From positions 722,501 through 786,500 of the forward strand of contig NC_081150.1 in assembly GCF_958295425.1 (NCBI RefSeq): a DNA stretch of 64,000 nt. The letters run 5' to 3'. The stretch is from Solea solea. Its lineage: Eukaryota > Chordata > Actinopteri > Pleuronectiformes > Soleidae. A program made the translations under genes and the position numbers. Below, piece by piece: positions 1 through 9,936 of the stretch. The notes beneath the pieces were generated by a model that had not been told where the DNA came from, searched no databases, and saw only the letters and a list, made by a program, of their open reading frames with translations. Every line of letters starts with the position of its first letter. Within the stretch, counting starts at the first letter, position 1.

Positions 1-470
1 AAAATTATTATTTCATTTATATTATATCATTATTATAATCTTCTATTGGAAATTTTAAACAAATCCAAAGGAATTACATAAAAGAAAGCCACACAATGAT
101 GTCATTCAGTCCGCTGTTGTTAAGCAAATATTGATAATGGTAATGAGTTCAACACGTTTCGCTTCCACATTACTATTCAGGGTTCCCAAACTTTGGTTGA
201 CATCAAATTCAAGGACTGAATGTGTTGACACAGCTTAAGATGAGAGGACAACTTGTCCGAGTGGCTTCGCCCATGGCGTCCACTTTTATTGATTTGTAGC
301 ACGCTCTGCATCTGGACAATTATTAACATTATTCTTTAGGTCTTGGGCAAGTCGGTCTTTGTGATTTGAGATCTTGGAATTTGCATTTCCCAGGCCGGAC
401 GTGATTTGCTCTCTCTTGCTTAATGTCACTCGGTCATTGCCCACGACGGAGAGAGACAGTGAACAGTGTC
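1..470. other. Gene-free flank, unremarkable
   Basis: AT-rich unique-looking DNA. I see no long open frame, RNA gene, tandem array or recognisable transposon end here. Confidence 0.5.
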
Positions 471-539
471 CACAACACCGCTAGTAATTACAACTCGACG
501 TTTGTTCTGCATAGACCTGGTTTACGTACAATCAAGCAG

Positions 540-695
540 TGCAGGGCATGAAACCGTAGGTGGCGTCGTAACAAACAAACTGAACTTCTTTCTTGCACAA
601 AATTCAACCACTTTCAATGACTTCAAGGGCCTTGAACTTTTTAAAATAAATTCACAAACTTTCAATGACTTCAAGGACCCGTGGGAAGCCTGACT
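540..695. repeat. Dispersed repeat, unknown family (copy 1)
   Basis: This block contains GTAGGTGGCGTC followed by AACAAAC, ACTTCTT-GCACAAAAT and two CTTTCAATGACTTCAAGG lines about 50 bases apart. The same ordered words recur near 16303-16405 (GTAGGTGGCGTC, AACAAAC, ACTTCTTGTACAAAAT, CACTTTCAA), so the two stretches are copies of one old dispersed repeat. No coding content is visible. It directly abuts the Tc1 remnant that follows. Confidence 0.5.
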
Positions 696-710
696 ATTAT
701 TGTAGTTATA

Positions 711-948
711 CACTGCCTGGCCAAAATAAAAGTTGCCCCCTGGATTTAACTAAGCAAATAGGTAAGGGGTTGCTGCATTTGGTCAGGTCTAGGTTCAGTA
801 ACATCATGTGCCCAAAGAATGAGGTCAGCTGACTACCTGAATATAATGAATGACCAGATGATTCCATCAATGCATTCGTTTCTTCCCTGATGACATGGGC
901 ATATTCAAAGATGACAATGCCAGGATTCATCAGGCTCAAATATTTCAT
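711..948 (+). mobile_element. Tc1-like transposon remnant, transposase pseudogene
   Basis: The element starts right after a TA (709-710) with CACTGCCTGGCC followed by an A-rich run, the terminal repeat of a widespread fish Tc1 family. Further in, the plus strand encodes ADYLNIMNDQMIPSM and, after a stop and a one-base frame change, GIFKDDNARIHQAQ. KDDNARIH is the second catalytic-aspartate block of Tc1 transposases, which cut and paste DNA using a DDE triad. The DNA-binding domain, the first catalytic Asp block and the C-terminal Glu block are absent, as is a matching right terminal repeat. It is an internally deleted, 3'-truncated dead copy. Sequence after about 950 no longer matches. Confidence 0.85.
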
Positions 949-1133
949 GTATTTGTTGATCTATGTACAAATACACTGATCTAAGTGGATAAATAAAGTA
1001 TTCAGTTTAATTCTTGGGATTTCTAAACATCATATTTTATTCACTGAATCTGTTTCCATTGCACTAATTCACACTTAGCTTTTATTGACACCACCATTTC
1101 ATTCCAGCTCACAAAGGGGTGCAGTTTTGTGTT

Positions 1134-1153
1134 TGTGTGTGTGTGTGTGTGTG
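1134..1153. repeat. (TG)10 microsatellite
   Basis: Uninterrupted TG run of 20 bases. Confidence 0.95.
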
Positions 1154-2336
1154 AAAAGAACTGTGTACATTCTTGTTACGCCAAGATGTGTTTTCTTCTA
1201 CAGTCGTGAAATAGATAAGAGACATGGCTCCTGTTTTTGGTGCAAAGTCTTCTGAGTCATCCTGTTCTTCCATTTCAGTTTTGGACTTAATCAAATCATT
1301 TTTGCCATTCAACACCTGCTATTTCCACCTCAGTTTCCTATTCAGCTACACCCTTAGCATGCATGTGGGTGGTGCGGCAATGAAAAGCGTCCCCTCTGCA
1401 GTTTTTCCATATACTGGTTTTGCAGTATATGAAAAATTCAAACCATAAAATAAATAAATGAAGATGGGTTTTTGGTATGGACCAGTATACCACCCAGCAC
1501 TTCAGAAATGGAAAATGTGCACATCAACAGGCTAAAGCAGACCCACCTTAGGTCTGCTTTAGCCCACCTTTGGAAATCATATAAAAAGTGAAGGTGTGCT
1601 AAACTACTGTACACGTGACACTGTCACAGATAGGCTGTTGCTGTTGGCTTGAGAGTCTGCCTTAGGGTCCTGACCCTAACAAGGGTGGCCCTTTGTGGAC
1701 AGATGCAGCCAAGCACTGGCACCCGACATATGCATGCAGCTAATTAGCCACACAGCGCTTCAGCAAAAACCCTTTCAACTGTTTCCAACCATCAAGCATC
1801 TTGTGATTCTCTCCTGCTCTGCTTAGCATAACGATGACAGCTAGAGTGTTTAAAAATTCATCCACCTCTCTCAGCAGAGGCCTGCCACTGCCCAGCATAC
1901 GTTCTCTGTTAGACTCTCTCTCTCAAACTCAGCCAGACGTACTTTTGCTGTCTTTGTTAGTCCATCAACCCTTTCACATATGGCTGAGCTGGTCCCGTAC
2001 TTCTTACATTGGGGAAGTTGTATTTCGATTGCTGTTTATCTGAGGTTTATTTTGTTCTTTTTTCAAACAATAAAGGGAGATTTCTTGAAGTGTGTTTGTG
2101 TGAGGCAGGCTCTCAGTGAAAAAAGAAGATGTCCATGCAGATTCAGAGGTGACACAAACATGGCAAACATACTCTTAAAATTGTGCGCACTGAAGGGGGA
2201 ATATTTTTTAATCTTTTCTGTTTGGAAACGAGAATCTGTTTTGTAGGTACAGTGGAAACAAACAGGACCATCAGCTCTAACTATGTATCAGAACCTCACA
2301 CCACCACACTTCGTCCACGTTTATTAATTCATTATG
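1154..2336. other. Gene-free stretch with one short hairpin
   Basis: Mostly unique, AT-rich sequence. The only clear structure is the inverted repeat at 1530-1564. The open frames at 1834-2043 and 1980-2246 have no recognisable domain and look like chance frames. Confidence 0.5.
1530..1564. repeat. Perfect 14-bp inverted repeat (hairpin)
   Basis: GGCTAAAGCAGACC at 1530-1543 is followed by a 7-base loop (CACCTTA) and the exact reverse complement GGTCTGCTTTAGCC at 1551-1564. CACCTT occurs again directly after the right arm, which suggests a small duplication made the structure. No polymerase III or miRNA context is evident. Confidence 0.9.
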
Positions 2337-2426
<90 letters not shown>

Positions 2427-2430
2427 TAGA
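2337..2430. repeat. GATA(16)-GACA(6) compound microsatellite
   Basis: Sixteen uninterrupted GATA units (2337-2400) run straight into six GACA units (2401-2424), then GATAGA. GATA/GACA composites are the classic Bkm-type simple repeats that often accumulate on vertebrate sex chromosomes. That link is family knowledge and cannot be concluded from one array. Confidence 0.97.
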
Positions 2431-3379
2431 CTTGCAATGAAAAGTTTGAAATGTGGCCGATGATTACGAAGTGATTTTCAGCTAAAAATGTGTGTAACTA
2501 TCAAGTCCTTGACTATAATTTATTGTAGAAAGGTGTGACAGAATCAGTGTGATCTTTGGGTAAGTGGTTGAATAACAGTAAGAGCATTGTGCCAATTTCT
2601 CTGGAACACTTTTGTGCAGGATAAAAAGGCAGCAAGCGTCACAATTTTGGTGGAGCAAAGCGGCATGTAGACTTTTAAAGGCACACTTGGAAGAATGACA
2701 CTCAAAATCAGGAGGATGTGTGTGTGTAGGCTACACTGCCAGTTTCCACTCTGCATCAGTGAGTAGAAAATGTATCACTGAGTGGCACTAGAATGGAAAA
2801 ATGCCATAAATATACTGAAAGTGTTTGAAAAGAAATAATGGTAAAAACACAGACGGACACAAGCGGCTTTGTGTTGTTCACTTTATCCGTCCATAAAGTT
2901 CTTGAAAACATCCCTGAAAGATGAGCGGGCTGTAGAAGTATACTCTATGTCGAAATGTTTTAAGAGGCAGAGAAAACACAGAGAATTCTTTGAATAAAAA
3001 CTCTGCAGGATTCCACTTCGGTAAAGTGGAGGAAACAGCAATGAGCATCATCTGCTCAAGGAGCCAGTCAATTGTTTCCAGTCAGAGCAAAAAGCTTTAC
3101 TTGGTTAGACACACTCCTCTTCCTCACACTTCCATTTCACTATGTCTCTCTCCAAAGCCTGAACCTGGCATCTGTCGAGTATGAGTATATTTTATAGTAT
3201 ATATATCAGTTTGTTAGCAGGACATGAGTGAACATGCCAATTTCTTCTTTGTCTGCTTAAATATCATCTGTGATGTTCACTCCAGCTTCATTTCCTGTGC
3301 AACTTCACCTTCTAGCTGTTAGTATAGCTTATATATATACTTTTTTACAACTCAGGATAGCACTGTATTTTTTATTTTA
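2431..3379. other. Gene-free stretch, nothing recognised
   Basis: Unique-looking AT-rich DNA with only short chance frames. Confidence 0.5.
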
Positions 3380-3575
3380 TGTGGAAAGGAATTGGGCTTG
3401 TAACCTGGAAGGTTGCTGGTTTATATCCCTGCCAGGTACCCAATACCTAATTGCTCATTGTAATTTGAAAACTCCAAATTGACCCCAGCCACATCCAGTC
3501 TGCTCCCAGTGCTGGTCCCAAGTCTGAATAAATGGGAAGGGTTGCATCAGAAAGGAAAAAGAAAAGACTAAAAAG
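3380..3575 (+). mobile_element. tRNA-derived SINE, family B
   Basis: The head GTGGAAAGGAATTGGGCTTGTAACC, read with its following GGTTGCTGGTTTATATCCC (a decayed B box), and a body ending in AATAAATGGGAAGGGTTGCATCAG match the copies at 7690-7822 (minus) and 48618-48840 (plus). SINEs of this type are transcribed from internal A/B boxes and mobilised by a partner LINE. The first bases of the head are missing and the B box is mutated, so this copy is old. Confidence 0.75.
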
Positions 3576-3599
3576 GGATTAAAAAAGATACAAAATCCC

Positions 3600-5480
3600 G
3601 TAACATGGTCACTGAGCTCCATAGCGTTGGTGTTTTCATCTTTCCCAGTCTCGTTGGTTCCCGGCACATTTGTGACGTTGCAGTTCTTGCACAGACGATG
3701 AATACGTTCAAACAAACACCACCGGCAGAACAACCACTGATCATGAGAAGGTGGGTGTTTATTGCCTTTTATCCGTGGGTTCATCCTGGTTCACAAATCC
3801 TTGTTGCACCGACTCATTTTAGGGGTGTAGACATGAAAACAAGTTCTGGAGAATCCATTAAAGTCCTGTTTCAATGTAGATAAGGCATTAGTGTGAAAAC
3901 AGCTTCAGTCATCCAGGTCATAGGATCTATTCTTAGTTCAATATTAGGGTCATGCCACTTACACTGCCTTGATGTAAATGTTCTTTACCACCGAAGCCTA
4001 AATTTAAGCCAGTAAACCTAGGTGAACCATTTGGCAATTTTTGGACATTAAAAACAAATTATTAAGTTAATCTTGACTATTCAGTTTTGTTCAAACATTG
4101 ATTTACCTATAATGTCTGTAGGTTTTGAGGTGGAAAAAAGAGAGGTTGAAGATGCAAATGGTAGAGTTGGCATCCCTTCAAAATACCTAAACTATATTGC
4201 TATAAAACGTACGCTAAGGAAGTGACACTGTACAAATGAATGTTGTGGTTTTGGTTAAATGAGTTGTATGTTGATTCAGTGAGACAGGTAGGGAAAACAT
4301 CTCGGTAGAATCTATTTAAAAACAATATTCAATTTAACTACACTTTACAGAAAACACAAAGAGGCATTTACAAAAGAAAATCCTACTTTGTGTTAAATTA
4401 AAAATATTAAATTCATAAAAGCATTATTAGTAAGCTTTTGAATTAATTTGGTGTCTTATACAATGGCACTAAAGGATTTCTATTCTGTTCTATTCTATGT
4501 TTGAGCCACAGCAATAAGCAAATTATTGGTTTGGTTACATTTTAAAATAAATCAGTGAATCATCTTGTCAAATGAATTCCATCATTGCAGATATGTAATA
4601 ACCAATGACTTGATTTGTTTCTAAAATTGCATTCATTCACAGATACTTTATTTATGAACTCACACATTATCTTCCCACGCCCAAATGTACTGTCTTCCAA
4701 AAATCCAAAAAAATGACACAGCATTCATTCTCAAAAACATAACGTCTGCAGCTCAGTTCATACATGCTTTAAATACTGATTCTCTGATAATAATACATCC
4801 AAATAAAGACACCAGTATGGAATGTGTATAATTGTGTATAATGCTACTCATGCTGTGATGAAATACTAATTAATCCTGCTGGTTTTGCTGCCACTTATAG
4901 AACCCAGACTTGCACACAAACATTTCATGTAAAGTACTGTATTTTTGTGTTAATGTCAATAGTTTTCATTTCTTTAAATCAGGATTATATTAACTCAGGA
5001 TTATATTCGCTTCAGGAGAGCTTTGCACACATTTAGCAGAAGGGGAGGTAATAAATCACAAATACTACTTCTGGTCTGCTTTTTACTTAGTTGGGACATA
5101 AGGTGTTGGTCCCTGTGGTTATTGTACTTTCTTATGAGAAGCCATTTATCTAAATCATAAGAAGTGGGAAGAATCCATCTAAATTTAGCCCTTGTTTCAT
5201 CCTCAAAGAAAGACTCTGCTAATGCACCATGTGTTAGTGCTGGAGGCGACATGGTGCCACATTAGAATATCTTAAGGATCTTAAATTCTCTGCACTCGTC
5301 AGCCTGGTCTCCAGGAAAAAACTCGGCAAACCATGGGAAACAATGGGAAAATTATAATATATTCTGAATGATTTCATACCCGTGCTGGAGTGGTTGGGTT
5401 GTACTCCAAAATGACTGAATGACCCGATTTTCAGCAAAAACTAAGGAAATGTTTGCCATCATTTTTGTGCAAGACCTTTG
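3600..5480. other. Long gene-free stretch
   Basis: About 1.9 kb of AT-rich sequence with stops in every frame and no array or transposon end that I recognise. A CTATTCTGTTCTATTCTATG stretch near 4480 resembles a LINE or SINE tail, but nothing upstream supports one. Confidence 0.5.
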
Positions 5481-5485
5481 GTTTG

Positions 5486-5602
5486 GCAGTGCGTTGCAGT
5501 GCGTTGCAGTGCGTTGCAGTGCGTTGCAGTGCGTTGCAGTGCGTTGCAGTGCGTTGCAGTGCGTTGCAGTGCGTTGCAGTGCGTTGCAGTGCGTTGCAGT
5601 GC
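5486..5602. repeat. Decamer satellite (GCGTTGCAGT)11
   Basis: Eleven exact copies of GCGTTGCAGT occupy 5491-5600 with partial units at both ends. The 10-bp period is close to one DNA helical turn. Because 10 is not a multiple of 3, the array is open in several frames and encodes a 10-residue repeat, which explains the overlapping open frames here. It lies directly against the body of a SINE (5603-5755). Confidence 0.97.
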
Positions 5603-5755
5603 ATTTTTCATACCAATCCACACACTGCAGGCACAGCCGTCACGAGCAATGTGGCGGTTAAGTGTCTTGTGGACACATCGACATGTAGACTAGTGGAGCC
5701 CGGAATCGAACTCACAGCTTTCCAATAGAAAGACGATACACTATACTGTTGACCA
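5603..5755 (-). mobile_element. tRNA-derived SINE, family A (copy 1)
   Basis: Read on the minus strand, a decayed tRNA-like head is followed by GTTCGATTCCGGG and then CTACATGTCGATGTGTCC, and the conserved body word AGTGTCTTG appears on the plus strand. The same block occurs at 8793-8900, 16256-16310, 21505-21605 and 42355-42508. The body is interrupted by the decamer array just upstream in plus coordinates. Confidence 0.8.
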
Positions 5756-5836
5756 AAAGCACTTAGTGAGTATTTGTTTCCTGTGCTTTTGGAACAAAGA
5801 GGATCCCTTCCATTTACCTATAGATCTGCTTTTCAA

Positions 5837-5909
5837 GGCACTGCTGGGATTTGAACCCAGGATCTCCTGTTTACTAGACAGGCGCTTTAACCAACTAAGC
5901 CACAGCACC
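5837..5909 (-). tRNA. tRNA-Thr (anticodon AGT)
   Basis: On the minus strand, 73 nt fold into a full cloverleaf. The acceptor stem GGTGCTG/CAGTGCC pairs throughout with two G-U pairs. The D arm is GCTT/AAGC, the anticodon stem CCTGT/ACAGG has loop CTAGTAA (anticodon AGT), the variable loop is AGATC, and the T arm is CTGGG/CCCAG with TTCAAAT. A and B boxes (TGGCTTAGTTGG, GGTTCAAATCC) are intact and there is no intron. It would decode ACU (ACC after A34 to inosine editing) in cytosolic translation. The nearest run of four T downstream is about 80 bases away, so RNA polymerase III termination looks weak; it may be a recent pseudogene. No other tRNA is nearby. Confidence 0.88.
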
Positions 5910-5957
5910 CTCCACTCTGCTATCCCACCCATGTGATCACAGCATGTGATCACATCA

Positions 5958-5996
5958 CATTTGACAGTCAACTATAAGATAGTTGACTGTCAAATG
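5958..5996. repeat. Perfect 18-bp inverted repeat, 3-base loop
   Basis: CATTTGACAGTCAACTAT at 5958-5975 and its exact reverse complement at 5979-5996 are separated by AAG. It lies 49 bases upstream of the 5' end of the tRNA gene (minus strand) and 29 bases before a TIR element. ATAGTTGACT recurs once more at 6011-6022. This is probably a small palindromic duplication; no transposon ends are recognised around it. Confidence 0.92.
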
Positions 5997-6024
5997 ATAA
6001 GCAACTATCCTATAGTTGACTAAT

Positions 6025-6336
6025 GGTGCATTTCCAAAATAGTACCTGGTACCAGGTACTGCTCAGGCGAGGTTCCAAAAGTGTGCTGAGTAGATACTAT
6101 GCGATGACTGGTCAGACTGCCGTCACAGGAAGAGACGTCTGAAACTGTAGATGACTTAAAATGACTTAAAACGTGGGTTAATCTCCAACAACTACAGGAG
6201 TCTGGTGTAAAGTCACTAGTCACTCGTGTGTGTGTGTGTGTGTGTGTGGTGTATAAAATGAAGTCGCCGCAGTTTCACTCAGCCGTGCAGTGACGACTCC
6301 GCCCACGTTAACTAGGTACTTTTTTTGTGGTGCAAC
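6025..6336. mobile_element. Non-autonomous TIR DNA element (copy 1)
   Basis: The left end GGTGCATTTCCAAAATAGTACCT and the right end (reverse complement) TTGCACCACAAAAAAAGTACCT are decayed inverted terminal repeats. The inner words CCTGGTACCAGGTACT, GCTCAGGCGAGGTTCCAA and GTATAAAATGAAGTCGCCGCAGTTT have counterparts in the element at 15398-16093. A (GT) run at 6226-6248 lies at the matching inner position. No transposase is encoded. The superfamily is not determined. Confidence 0.7.
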
Positions 6337-7675
6337 ACACATTAAAGGGAAGCACGATGGAGAGCACTGACAGTGGTTACACTTTCATATCCCCCTTTCT
6401 AACTCTGCAGCAATCAAAAGATTTTAGATCACTGCCTGAGCGCTTTGCCTAATAACATCATGCTGGAAAAGATGCCGACTCTGTGACTCTGTGAAACGAC
6501 TGAGTTCAGCGGGGTGTCATATTTATATCACCACCTCGCAGAGCTGAAAAAAACCAAACCATGTCTATTACAGAGTGAATGCCAAATGTTAGTGGGTGTT
6601 AGTGGGTTTTATGACCAGTGGAAAAGGGGCGAGAGAGAATGAGTCACAGTTTGAGATCAAACACTACATCAGTCATATTATAGTTCAATGGATTTCACAG
6701 TGTGCTTTTATGGAGAGGATGTTGATACTGAAACATCTTTCCCAATGACATTTGTGGGTAATCCCAGGATTTGTGAACCTGTTAAAAAAGCTTCAACCAT
6801 TGACGGTGGTTGTTTCCCCCGTGTGTCACCCGCGTGTCACCCGCGTGTCACCCGTGTGTGAGCTGTGACATCATGAATGCACCAGAAACAAAATGAGTTG
6901 GAGAAGGAAGCAAACGTTATCAACACCATGAAACTCAGTGATACTGTTACAGTTGTTACTATTTTATGTCTTTTACTTTGAATCAATCTTTCAATAGATC
7001 TGATTGATTTAAAATACCGAGCACTTTGTAAAAAGTAAGGTTTGCTACAAACACTCATGGCTATAACAGCTATGCTAATGGTTAAAAAAAAACGATGCAT
7101 GTCATTAGATTGAACAAAAAATGATGCCAAAAATAAACAAGATGAAGAATGTTTTCCATGCACTTTGCATTCACACTGATGCTGATCAGAGCCAAAGCCA
7201 ATAACAACTGGTGTGTATTACATGAATGCCAAACAAACACATTACCAAAACACAAACATGGGTCAAAAACCTATTTAAACCCAAGATTAAGTCGCCAACC
7301 GACAACGCTGAGATGAGAAGAAGTTACCGAGAGTATTTAGTGACAAATGTGAGAATTTGCTGAAATGGACCTTTTTCACTTTACACCATGTTGAATCCTT
7401 CAGGGCTAACGATTGAAACAACTACTAAAATACAATGCAAATGTCTTTGATCTATATCGGAAATGCTGCTTGCTAACGTTACCTTAAAAAGTCCAAGTTT
7501 CCTCTTCATGGCAACTGAAGTTAAGGAGCTAATTGTAAGTTGTAACTCATGCTCCATGACCTTTTCCTGACCTTTTTCTGACCCTATCCAGAGACGTTTT
7601 ATGCGTCAACCTAACTACACATTACTGACTGTTAGGGACTCTCTAACACGACAGCCGATCACCTGCTTTTTTTTG
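6337..7675. other. Gene-free stretch
   Basis: Unique-looking sequence. The only local structure is the short tandem repeat at 6820-6860. Confidence 0.5.
6820..6860. repeat. 11-bp tandem repeat, 3.7 units
   Basis: Unit CGYGTGTCACC repeats at 6820, 6831 and 6842, then a partial CGTGTGTG. The Y position varies between T and C. Confidence 0.9.
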
Positions 7676-7689
7676 GCTGTGGTAGGGTA

Positions 7690-7822
7690 AGTGTTGTCCA
7701 ATTTACCCAATCAATGGAGAGCAATGTGGATTGGGTACCTTGCCCAGAGCTTGTTGGTATTCGGATCAGCAACCTTGCGGTTACAAGTCAAGTTTCCCTT
7801 TCCACTAGGCCATGGGCTGCCC
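7690..7822 (-). mobile_element. tRNA-derived SINE, family B
   Basis: The minus strand starts GGGCAGCCCATGGCCTAGTGG, then a GGGAAACTTGACTTGTAACC head, an AAGGTTGCTGATCCGAAT decayed B box and body words GGGCAAGGTACCCAAT. It matches the heads at 3380 and 48618. The 3' part of the family body is missing. Confidence 0.78.
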
Positions 7823-7829
7823 ATTTGTA

Positions 7830-8690
7830 GATCAGGAAATATGCAACATTATTTTGCATCTGTTGTTTGTGGAAATGTATAATGTAATCCCCGCGACTAT
7901 GTTGCTTTACTTGCTGCGACTAACCTTTAGACTCTGCAAAGCATTCTTGCCCCCGAAAATAAACACTTGATGAAATTATAATGCAGACGCGAGCCATTAA
8001 AAAGCTCCAGGTCTCACAGAGTCAGACGTTTGAAGACTCAGATGAGTGCAGAGAGGTCCAGAGTCACGGCGGAAACAAAGCCCGGCTCTGTCACTAATGG
8101 GCTCCGTGTGACTCCAACACATTTGGCATTTGTGTAATGTCACAGGGCAGTGAAGGAGGACGCAATAAAACACAGAGCCTGGAAGCTTCACTTATTAAAA
8201 TTAATAATTCATACCACTGGATTTGGTAGGGCAAAATCCACAGTTTCAAATGGAGGGGGCGGGCACCCCCTCATCAGAGCAGGGACGCACAGGACCGGAA
8301 CGTATTGTTACAGCCAATGAAGACCGCAGCAAGTCCATAAGCCATGAATAATAGATGGGATATGTTGATGTCGAAGTATAATGTGTTGTTTTGTGCATCA
8401 ACACAGAGCTTTTTTAATCTCCACAGCATCTGGTCTCATACACGAGCAGGAGACAGTGACAGATGCTCCACGCTTCCAAACATCATGTGTTGAACACTTT
8501 AATCTCATTTTTGTAGAGACTTTGTTCAGGCTAAAGACAAATGTGGACAGAAGCTCATAGGAGACAAAGTGAAGCAGTGATGTACATTTAAACTCATTTT
8601 CCACTGGTCAAAAAAACCTGAATCTAGAAGGAAGATGAACCCAAAAGAAGGAACCAATCCAATATTACAGATGCTAATTGCCTTTAAACA
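7830..8690. other. Gene-free stretch
   Basis: Unique-looking sequence with short chance frames only. Confidence 0.5.
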
Positions 8691-8696
8691 CCACTA

Positions 8697-8792
8697 CCAA
8701 CCAACCAACCAACCAACCAACCAACCAACCAACCAACCAACCAACCAACCAACCAACCAACCAACCAACCAACCAACCAACCAACCAACCAA
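8697..8792. repeat. (CCAA)24 tetranucleotide array
   Basis: Twenty-four exact CCAA units. Frames through it read as a PTNQ repeat, which is not a protein gene. It adjoins a SINE body at 8793, at the position where other copies of that SINE carry different simple repeats. Confidence 0.97.
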
Positions 8793-8900
8793 GGATCAGG
8801 AGCAACGCGGGTTTAAGTGTCTTGCCCAAAGACACATCGGTATGTAGACTAGCTGGGAATCAAGCCCAGCTGTTGCCCAAACTGCTTTTACTACTTTATG
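8793..8900 (-). mobile_element. tRNA-derived SINE, family A (copy 2)
   Basis: Plus-strand words AGCAACGCGGGTTTAAGTG, TCTTGCCCAAAGACACATCG and GTATGTAGACTAGCTGGGAATC are the reverse complement of the family A body and B-box end. The tRNA-like head beyond 8900 is too decayed to fold. Confidence 0.75.
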
Positions 8901-8939
8901 GAGATGCTGATAACCACAGACCCCGTCTCAAAGGAGTGG

Positions 8940-9930
8940 CTTCTAGTCTGAATTTTTCTCTCATCAGAAATTTGGGAGGAAAAGGCTCTGAATGATTTTC
9001 TCTTTAAAGTTTTTTCCCCAAAGTGAGAGCAGGAGAAAACCTGAAAGGCATATTTATTTTTGGCCATTCTTTCTGTAATAATTACTTCTACAGTCCTATT
9101 ATTCAAATATAGGCCTCAATCTCTTTGCCTTTCACCGTATCAGCAACAGAGGAGGCTGATGACGTCATGTTCGGTCGACTAGACTCTAGACCTGATATCA
9201 GAATTAAGTGCTGTGAAGTAACATCATGCACTCTTAGAAATGTGCCAGTCTGAGATGTGTTATATAACTGCAGCTTTGCCTTTAATCACATTTAAAACCA
9301 CCTACTGAAAAAAAATCAGGCTTCTAATCTGATTTGCAATAAAGTGCTGAAACTTTAAAAGGGAAAGTTGTTGCATAAACATATTAAACAACTTCAAACT
9401 GGAGAGAAGTCGTGTTTTTTTCATGGAAAAAAATCAATTTCAAAAACTGCAAGATTCAATTAACAGAATTGTGCAGTGCATAGTAGCTTTGGGAGTCGTG
9501 TTGCTGAAGCAGGATGTGGTGACATTAGTAGCCCACTATGACAGATTGCAGTGAACCGGCTCCACCTGACTTAGAGCACATGTTTCTAGGAATAGACTGA
9601 GTCAGTGCACCGTGATGGTGATGTAGCACCAAAAAAGAAAAGTGCATAGATAATGCTCCAGAAATATGAGACTAAAGTTACTGAGCTTTGATGTTGAATT
9701 ACTAACTTATTTATGAAGACTGTGTGAAACCTTAGTGTTACTCCACACCTGTCTTTGGAATCTTTCCATCAGCATCATTTCAACTGAAATCAGCAAATAT
9801 TTGAAATATGATTTATTGGTAGATTTTGGTGTTTGGGGTCCTCTAATTTAACATTTTCTGTCTTTTATTGTGTTAATTTGATTTTCTCTAATCTCTAGAT
9901 GATCCAGTACCATCAATGCCATTGACACTC
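8940..9930. other. Gene-free stretch
   Basis: AT-rich unique sequence; nothing recognised. Confidence 0.5.
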
Positions 9931-9936
9931 ACAGTA

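Noticed and set aside
6025..6336. Assigning the TIR elements to a named superfamily
   Set aside because: The ends are decayed and no target duplication could be confirmed, so only non-autonomous TIR element is claimed.
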